A stretch of 64,000 nucleotides of DNA from Scilla litardierei (lineage: Eukaryota; Streptophyta; Magnoliopsida; Asparagales; Asparagaceae), in the NCBI GenBank assembly GCA_030789695.1, contig JAULAV010003293.1, positions 1 to 64,000 of the forward strand, written 5' to 3'. Positions 56,958 to 64,000 of this stretch are shown here, in pieces (positions within the stretch are counted from its first letter, which is position 1; each line of letters starts with the position of its first letter). A program made the position numbers and the translations under genes. The notes under the pieces were generated by a model. The model searched no databases. It saw only the letters and a list, made by a program, of their open reading frames with translations, and had not been told where the DNA came from.

Positions 56958-59052
56958 TTGCATCGTGATTGGTACACCTGTTCCCTATTTTATTTTTGGC
57001 ACATTGTGATTGTCTACGCACTTCGCGACAACATGTTGCTCCCATGCACTAGGTCTCATGCACGACAGCCTCCTTCCAAGCGGAAGAGGACCGATCACCC
57101 CGGTTCTTCTTCCGCTAGAGCAGACTCTTCACCTCCTAGCCATCCACCACCCACACTTTCGCCTCATACTACACCCATTCCACCCCCATCAGCACAGCCC
57201 GTCACGGCCATCAACACGATGGGGATCACTTTCAGAGATGACGCACATCGTGTAGATTTGAGAGGCTCTTCCATCGTTCAATTGTCCCCTATAGGTTCGT
57301 GCACATAGCTGACTTTGAGCACCTATGGGTATTTCAGGGGCTACTCTAGTTGTACGACAACGTGGGGGTGGTGTTATTTTCTTTTGGTGTCGGCGGACAC
57401 CTACGTCCATCCGACCCTCGAGGTCCTAAGTTCTATTTGTAGGACTCCCAGGGGTGCACTTTTTTCCTGATGGATCGAGAGTGCGAGATCACTCTCGATA
57501 TGCTCCGTGTCTTTTTCCATTGGCCCTCTATCTCCGACCCCGATCACGCTTTTGGTCCCACGCACCACACCCATTCTTCTTTTGATGCACACGCATTATG
57601 GACTATGATCACAGGACCGCCACTTGCCCTTGACCATAACCGGGCCAAGGCCTCCTCTATCGTCCACCCTTGCCTTTGTATTGCACAGCGCCTTATGGCG
57701 ACAACCATTCTTGCAAGGTAGAAAACCTGGGACAATGTCTATGCTTGAGCTCTATATGCTCTACGTGATGACGAGTTAGAGAGCCTTCGAGGGCGACGGG
57801 GACGTCTTAGTCCCCGTCACTCAGATTGATATTGCTAGATGGTATATTGACCGCATCATTTCCTCAGTCACCACCAGGACGATGATTTTTTGTGGCGGTC
57901 TGATCACCTTGTTGGCTCCTATTTGCGAGATGAGCCCCCTGCTGGCTTGCTCCGACCTGTAGGCCCCACTTTCCTTTCTATAGATGTTATGGCCCATATG
58001 AGGATGCAGCATCCTCATGGTCATCACTACTGGATTTAGCTATAGGGTCCATTTTCAGCAGATTATATGGTGCTTCTGAGCCCAGCTCGGACCCACATTG
58101 GACCTGTAAGTGGGGAGTGGAGACCAGAGATGGAGCTCCTCATCCCAACTACCTATGTACTCGAGGCCAAGGACACCTAGCATGAGCCCCTTTTGTCCCT
58201 CTTGCCCCAGAGATCCCTATCCCACAGCCTGCACCTGATCTGATTCCAGCCCCCGGCACTTCTGTCCACCCTTCTGTTAGTGTCGAGAGCACTGTTGCTG
58301 TGTCTGTCACCACCACCAACATCACCACCTCTATGCCGTTGAGTGTTAATCTCATTACTTACATGACCCTTGAGAGCGCCACCCCTAATGCATTTGAGAG
58401 AGGCAAGTCTTCCTTAGTTTCGACGACCGAGACCCTATCCTCACCCGATTTCTCGACCCCTGGGGAGTCATTTTCTGTTGCTTTCACGACCTCCCCAGTC
58501 GTCGACCCTTCTGTCTCCGCTGCTGCTATTTTCACCAAGAGTGTCGTGACGTCTGTCCCCACTTCTGTGTCCATGACCTCTCTGCCTGTCCCGTCCTCAA
58601 TCGTCACTTCTTCCTCTTCTGCCACTGCTCACACCTTTGGGAGCATTCCTGCGTCTCAGCCTCCCACAGAGGTTGAGCGTCTTTTAGCGAGCACCACCCC
58701 TCACCCACACCCACTAGTGGCCCTAGTCATTTACAGTGGCTGTGTGCATCAGCCCCGACCTCCTCCTGTGTGACCCTCAACTCCCGCTGCCGACACCCTT
58801 GTCCAGCATCTCCGTGCTGTCGAGGGGGCCGTGATTGGGCTCAGAGCGGATTTTCGGGCTCTCGTCGCCACTGTTAGCTCTGTACAGGCATACATCACCG
58901 TTCTACCTGGTATTCAGCTCACGCTGAACCAAATCCTTGCACGCCTGCCACAGCCTCCACCACCAGTACCACGACCCATCCATCAGCAGACTGCACCACC
59001 GCCACCATCGCCCCCACCACTGGGAGGTACTGGTGCTCCACCACCAGTCTAG
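56958..59052 (+). pseudogene. Late ORF of element E (putative plant transposon protein)
   Basis: Matches D's late ORF: SHARQPPSKRKRTDHPGSSS, Pro-rich linker, MGITFRDDAHRVDL, then (frameshifts) TMITGPPLALDHNRAKASSI and VHPCLCIAQRLMATTILAR, a stop at 57719, and a long Ser/Thr/Pro-rich tail (58300-59052) ending in a Pro-rich stretch. A 3' acceptor-like TTTGTGCTTCAG (56875-56886) followed by AGCTTGGGGGAG precedes it. Broken by at least four stops or shifts. Confidence 0.68.
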
Positions 59053-60864
59053 GCACACATACTCGATGCCTACCATGATTTTACTGATGCACCTCTCGCC
59101 CCATCACTTTGCCACCATTTTGCTTGCCGGCACGTTTTGATCACTTTTTGCTTGGCACTATTCTATATATCAGTCTGGGGGAGAGTATGCACTTCTGGCT
59201 CACATTTTTGTACACATTTTGCATTGTCCATCCATCATTTGCATGCCTGTTGCATCCATTATTTGCATATATCATGTCATGTTTTACTTTCTATATTTTC
59301 CCTTTTACCATGCATGCATCCACACCCACCCTTCCCTATCTTATGTGTCCTCATGCCCCACTTAGCATATTGAGGACAATGTGATTTTAGCTTGGGGGAG
59401 TGTGTTCACACACACATTTTTATTTCCTTTATTTTTACCCTTTTATTTTTCATTTTTACTCATTTTCACTCACTTTTTCTGTTTCTTGCCATGCATCACG
59501 TTTTCTTACTTTTGGAGTGCCTTGCATATGTATAGTTAGTTTCTTTTATTTTCTTCTTTACTTCTCCTACTTTCTTTGCTAGATAAGAATTCCATATGAT
59601 ACTACATCTTGGTGTTTGCTTTACTCATATGCACGTACTTTCTTGCCATGCCATTGCTTTCATTCCTGATATCATATGCGATACATTGATATGCATTTGA
59701 GAAAAATAACTTCCATCACTCATTATATGAATTTGGATGAAATTTTAGCGTTAATTGAGTCTGGGAACTATTATTGTATACCCTTCTTAGAAAATACACC
59801 AGGCTTCGCGCATTGACTGCCTATACTTGAAGTACTACTTTGTCTTTCTATAATCATTTCTTTTTGCATGAAATGTGCTCTGAACTTCCTGGTTGAATGA
59901 ATGATTGCCATTTGATATGGTTGGATTAGTTTACTTTTTTGTTATCAAACTGAGTAGATTAAATTATCCTGCTGAAGTAGTTGTGCACATACAAAGAGTG
60001 AACCCATCTTTATGTATATTTCTTTCTCCACATATCTTGAACATCATTTCTATACTTATAGTTGTTGGTGAATCTCCCCCTAGTGAATCCTATATTTGCA
60101 CTTTCCCATGCTAAAAAGAATAAGCTCCATGAATCCCAAAAAGAAAAATGTATATGTTCATATCCTTTTTTCTTAGTTGGGATTGTTCTTGTGTATATAT
60201 AAAAAAACAGAAAGGAAAAAAAGAGAAAAAAAAGAAAAAAATGGAAGTTCCATTGTATATACTCAATCCCATCTTTCCTCTTTTCTTTCTTCTTATTCTT
60301 CCTTGGAGCCACAAAAATTTGGGAAAATGATGTATTTACATATTCGATGCCACCACGCTTATAGATGAGCTTGAGGGAGGGGATCCAATGACATGTGTGA
60401 GAGTGACTACCTATATGTGCACAACAACCTAAGCTAAGTAATTTTTGATACTTAGGGAGACTACTTAGAGTATAACGACGTCCATGAATTGAATATTGGC
60501 ATGAAATTCATGAAACCCATCTTTTTCTATTCTTATCGATTTGAAATGTGTGATATCTCTTATACTCCAAGTAGAAGCGGTCAATTGAAAATTGTGTGAT
60601 CTAATATTGTGTATATCATTTTTCATGCCCTCGATAATGTTGATTCTAAAAGTGATTTCATATTTCATATGATTTCCGATGTTCTTAGTTCTTCTATCAA
60701 AAGCACCCATATGAAATGATATCGAAGTGAAAAGCTTTAGCATGTTTATATTCATTGGTCGTGCTATTTGAGTGTGCAACTCCAAGTCCTGAGAGAATGA
60801 TCTAGCATCTTTACCTCTTCATCTTCTCTTTCACTCATTCCTTTTCTTTACTTTTATGCATCTT
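59053..60864 (+). other. Non-coding 3' region of element E
   Basis: No supportable gene. It has polypurine-like motifs (59163-59174 and 59389-59400, plus a weak one near 60368), the conserved hairpin at 59366-59383, and long T-rich and A-rich runs. The segment holding the last polypurine tract and LTR start is deleted (about 60845-60865) compared with D. Confidence 0.7.
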
Positions 60865-62622
60865 TACCTTTTTTCTGCATATTTGCATGCCATTTCGATT
60901 GCATGCCATTTGACGATGTTTCGATACTTTTCACTATTTCTTGTTTTTCGTCTGATTTCAGGAGATATGTAGCAATCAGGTGCAATTTGGAGCCTAGAGG
61001 ACTTGCACGCGTACCGAAGCATCGCTCATGATCATATCGGAGAGTTAACGGCACTAGAGGATGAGTGGAAGAAGAAGGGCATCGAAGGAATCGATGAGAA
61101 ATCAAAAAGGAGGAGAAATGAGCTCTTAAACAGGCCACTCGACCGAGCAAGGAAGTTCACTTGGCCGAGTGAATCTACCTACTCAGCTGAGCAAGACTGA
61201 CACGACGACATTTGCCAGCCTGAGTACCACAATGTATTCAGCCGAATGGTGAATTCCACTCGACCGAGTAAGAACTCCACTCCCCAGAGTGGAGGCCAAA
61301 ATTTCGAAGAGAGCCAAGCCGATTTCTTTGTTTTTCTAGACGATCTGCAGACTGACGTACTCGATCGATTGATACTTTCACTCGGCCGAGTGGAAATATC
61401 ACTCAGCCGAGAGGAAATATCACTCGGCCGAGTGATATTTCCTCTCGGATGAGTGATATTTCCACTCAGTCGAGTGGCGCAGATGCTCGGTCGAAAAACT
61501 AGGGTTTCTGGAGACGCAATGACAGTTTGGTCTGTATTTTTTTGGTTCTTTTGGGCATATATTTAAGCCCAGTTTTGTCTCCAACCCAAGGGGAGACCAG
61601 ATAGACTTCTTAGAACTATTTTTCCTTAGTTTCTAATCAAAGTCAAGGTTTTTTTATTGGCGCGAGATTGAAGATTGGATCAAAATTTTCTATTGAAAGC
61701 TTCTTTGGTGACGTTGGTTTGTCTAAATCTCTTGCAAGCTTTGATTTTTATGCTATATCTCTTATTGAATCTTGATTGCATGATGAATTCCATTGTTGAT
61801 CTTGTTTTCCATCGATTTCTAATATGATTTGTGAGCAATTCCTTTGCTCTAGGGCAAAGGGATGAACCCTATGGATCTAATGTTTGAATTGTGAGATCTA
61901 TTGAATTGATATGCTATTAGGCTTGATTGAAAGGTTAGATCTTGATTGATTTACTACGGATAGATAGTGATTTCTCTTGGATCTCATGAGCTCGACAGAG
62001 GATCTTGATCCAAGGAAAGCCCTAGATATTCGATTTAGGTTTACAATCGAAATTCCTTAGATTTGGTGCATGACTGCGACTAAAGCTAGCATTTTTATTG
62101 TTCTCCGGTAATCATATTCGTTGCACGACAATGAATGAATACGAAATATCAAGATCTAGATCCGAACTCAAGTTGCACGACAGCGAGTTTGAGTTTGGAT
62201 TGTACGAGATTGCCAATCTTAATGCTAGTAGTCTAGACTAGGCTTATGCGACAGCGAGGCTCTAGTTTAGAGTGATATAGACCTATAATAGTGTGACAGT
62301 GTGAGTTGGTTCTCCAATTAGTTGCGGCAAGTTCACTTTGACTCGAGTTTGATTGCATGGTATTTCATAACTCACATCGATGACTTGAAAATCCATAGCG
62401 GGGATTCCCTAGCCCTAGACATCTTTATTATATTGAATTTTCATTATCACTCAAAAGATTGTTACACCATCCATTCTCAAACAACTTTTCTACCAAATAA
62501 CATAGTAACAAAAATAGAGTACTGTCATTAGTCCTCCCTGTGATTCGATAGCCGCTTGCTACTTAACTGTGCACTTGTGGTAAAGCTACATTGTTTTTCG
62601 GGTGAATATCCGGGAGCGATCA
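60865..62622 (+). repeat. Element E 3' LTR, first bases lost
   Basis: About 1758 bp, matching D's LTR in reverse. It contains a palindrome array (61139-61478) with a very large palindrome centred at 61427/61428, a TATATTTAA box (61558-61566) and the LTR end CGATCA at 62622. Confidence 0.78.
61379..61476. repeat. 98-bp near-perfect palindrome in LTR E
   Basis: Two 49-bp arms meet at CACTCGG|CCGAGTG. The inner 21 bp of each arm is perfect; about three mismatches lie further out. It could fold as a hairpin or cruciform. Confidence 0.9.
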
Positions 62623-62731
62623 TAAGATTGGTGAAGTCGATGCACATCCTCCATTTTCTGTTTGCCTTCTTGACCATCACAGAATTGAAGAGCCATTCGG
62701 GATATTGGACTTCCCGAATGAATCATGTTGC
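62623..62731 (-). pseudogene. Tat-type reverse transcriptase fragment
   Basis: The minus strand reads FIREVQYPEWLFNSVMVKKA and NRKWRMCIDFTNL, the start of a Tat/Ogre-type RT. A TGA precedes FIREV where Gly is usual. It is cut on both sides by Athila-like LTRs (E at 62622, F at 62732). Confidence 0.8.
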
Positions 62732-64000
62732 TGATGTGTCCATATTTTCCACCATTTTCATATCATCATTTCATTGCATTCCATGCCATATTCGCATCCA
62801 AATCCCAATTTTACTACGATATCTCGTTTTCTGATGTTATATTCGAGTTTCGTAGTGTTTTATGAGTTTTCAGGGATTTTGGAGCGATTTAGGACCCCAC
62901 TTGGGTATGGACACATCCGTCACACCCGTGAGCTCATTGGTGAAGCCCTACATGAGTTTGCCATGTTCTGGGATCCTTGGGAGGAGTGGAGGAGAGAGTA
63001 GCTCAGCAGCCTCAGGAGATGATTTCCCAGACTGCTCGGTCGAGCAGAACAGATGCTCGGACCGAGCAGATACAAATACGAAGAGCAGGCAGATACGTGG
63101 ATGGCTCAGACTGAGCAATTCATCTGCTTGATCGAGCAACCTTTCGTCCCAAAATATGAAGCAATCCAGTGCACGGCTCGAGCAACTATTCAGCGACTGA
63201 GTCAGCCTCTGCTCGGACCGAGCTGAGCTGACTCAGCCCGTGCAGGCAGAGTGAGGATTTTGGAGATTTTCGATTCCTTGTCAAGCTCGGTCGAGCAGCA
63301 TAGCTGCTCGGTCCGAGCAACTCATCGAGCAATGCATTGCTCGACCGAGCAGCCTACTCGGTAGACAATGCCAGGGGCATTTTTGGAAATGTTTTGTGAT
63401 ACGGCTTGGGCGCGATCTGAGCAGTGAAAGGCTAGGAGCTGGACTTCGATGAGGATGAGATTCATTTTAGAGTTTTTGGAATAGGTTTTAGAGAGCAGAG
63501 CTGAGGAATTCTTATTAGTTTTTAGATTAATCTTTGTTGAAGAATTGGGATGGAAACTTTTGGATTGTTATTTTGGTTCTATATTGTGATTGCGTATTGG
63601 AATCTGGATTTTTGTTGGATCTATTTCTCGTCTATTTTCTGCATCTCTCGCTATAAGTTTTTTATCTTTATTCTACCAATTGCTATGATGTTCTCTTCTA
63701 TAAAAATGATGTTTTTATCCGCTAATATTGCCATGTGTGAGTAGATCTTTTTAGGGTTGATGGATTAGCCCTAAGATCCTAGGGGGAAGATGTAGATCTG
63801 AATCTCTACATTGAATTAGGGATTTAGGGGAGTATTTCGGTCGATTCTACAGAATCCCTAGATAACCTGTACTGAGATCATGTCCACAGTCTGTGGAATT
63901 GATGTGCTTAAGGGGTATCTCTGGGATTCGAATAGGGAAATTGATGGATCCAACCAAGGCTCGTGACCATGCCTGGCTCATGCCTTGAGGGGATCCATCG
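62732..64000 (+). mobile_element. Athila-like LTR F, partial
   Basis: Starts TGATGTGTCCATATTTTCCA, like TGATCGGTCCATATTTTACA of the 9912-17841 element. A GGGATTTTGGAGCGAT segment (about 62875) matches the conserved block before the palindrome array. The array here uses GCTCGGTCGAGCA and variants (63030-63360). It runs off the window; internal region unseen. Confidence 0.65.

Larger units (their letters stand above)
56566..62622 (+). mobile_element. Athila-like element E, 5' half missing
   Basis: Plus-strand relative of D. It starts within the leader of the late ORF (about 56566), carries the late ORF (56958-59052), the non-coding tail and a 3' LTR to 62622. Gag, pol and 5' LTR are absent. 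Its left end abuts the gag end of D in a head-to-head arrangement. It is followed by a Tat-type RT fragment. Confidence 0.72.

Noticed and set aside
60148..60368. Lys-rich and Phe-rich short ORFs around 60010-60370 and 49242-49566
   Set aside because: Translations of A-rich and T-rich runs in non-coding tails of Athila-like elements.

Overview
This is a repeat-dominated stretch of a seed-plant nuclear genome, probably a eudicot. It holds one cellular gene and a thick stack of LTR retrotransposons. The evidence is a plant CBF/DREB1 transcription factor, Ty3 elements of chromovirus (Tekay-like), Athila-like and Tat-like type, and a Ty1/copia fragment. I see no bacterial features, no tRNA or rRNA genes and no CRISPR array. 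All family names are my recognition of motifs, not database results.

Left part (1-8998). Fragments of an Athila-like late ORF and a copia gag with its 5' LTR (2142-3847) lie on the minus strand. The single intact gene follows: an intronless CBF/DREB1-type AP2 factor on the minus strand (5342-5995). Its TATA box and a CAMTA-type CCGCGT motif lie just upstream. About 605 bp upstream of its ATG begins a Tat-like LTR (6600-7395), followed by a decayed gag.

Nested core (8994-44844). Target-site duplications (TSDs) let the history be read directly. The Tat-like element was entered by chromovirus C (8999-44839, minus strand, TSD CAGGG). The left LTR of C was then hit twice: by a non-autonomous Athila-like element (9912-17841, minus, two 2080-bp LTRs, TSD AGTGC) and by chromovirus A (19526-38770, plus, TSD GTTTG). 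The 3' LTR of A was entered by chromovirus B (28453-38194, plus, two 2454-bp LTRs, TSD TAACC). The nest is therefore four levels deep. B is nearly complete (gag, protease, RT, RNase H, integrase, chromodomain) and is broken only by three TAG codons and a 75-bp intron-like insert. A has lost the gag core and the RT core. C is a wreck with shuffled gag and RT pieces and a 1.7-kb strand-asymmetric low-G tract.

Right part (44845-64000). The remains of the Tat-like element end in a 55-bp minisatellite (about 16 units). Two related Athila-like elements follow, head to head: D (minus, 46044 to about 56565: gag, protease, late ORF, 3' LTR) and E (plus, about 56566 to 62622: late ORF, 3' LTR). D carries a solo Tat-like LTR (48275-49165). 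A short Tat-type RT piece (62623-62731) separates E from another Athila-like LTR that runs off the window.

Most interesting signals: (1) a phase-1 GT-AG intron at the same place between gag and protease in A and B; retention gives Gag alone and splicing gives Gag-Pol. (2) Arrays of short CG-containing palindromes just upstream of the TATA box in most of the LTR families here, including a roughly 98-bp near-perfect palindrome. (3) A second, LTR-like promoter inside element D in front of the late ORF. (4) Repeated polypurine-tract-like motifs and a conserved hairpin in Athila-like elements. (5) Premature stops that mostly look like C-to-T decay at CAG and TGG codons.
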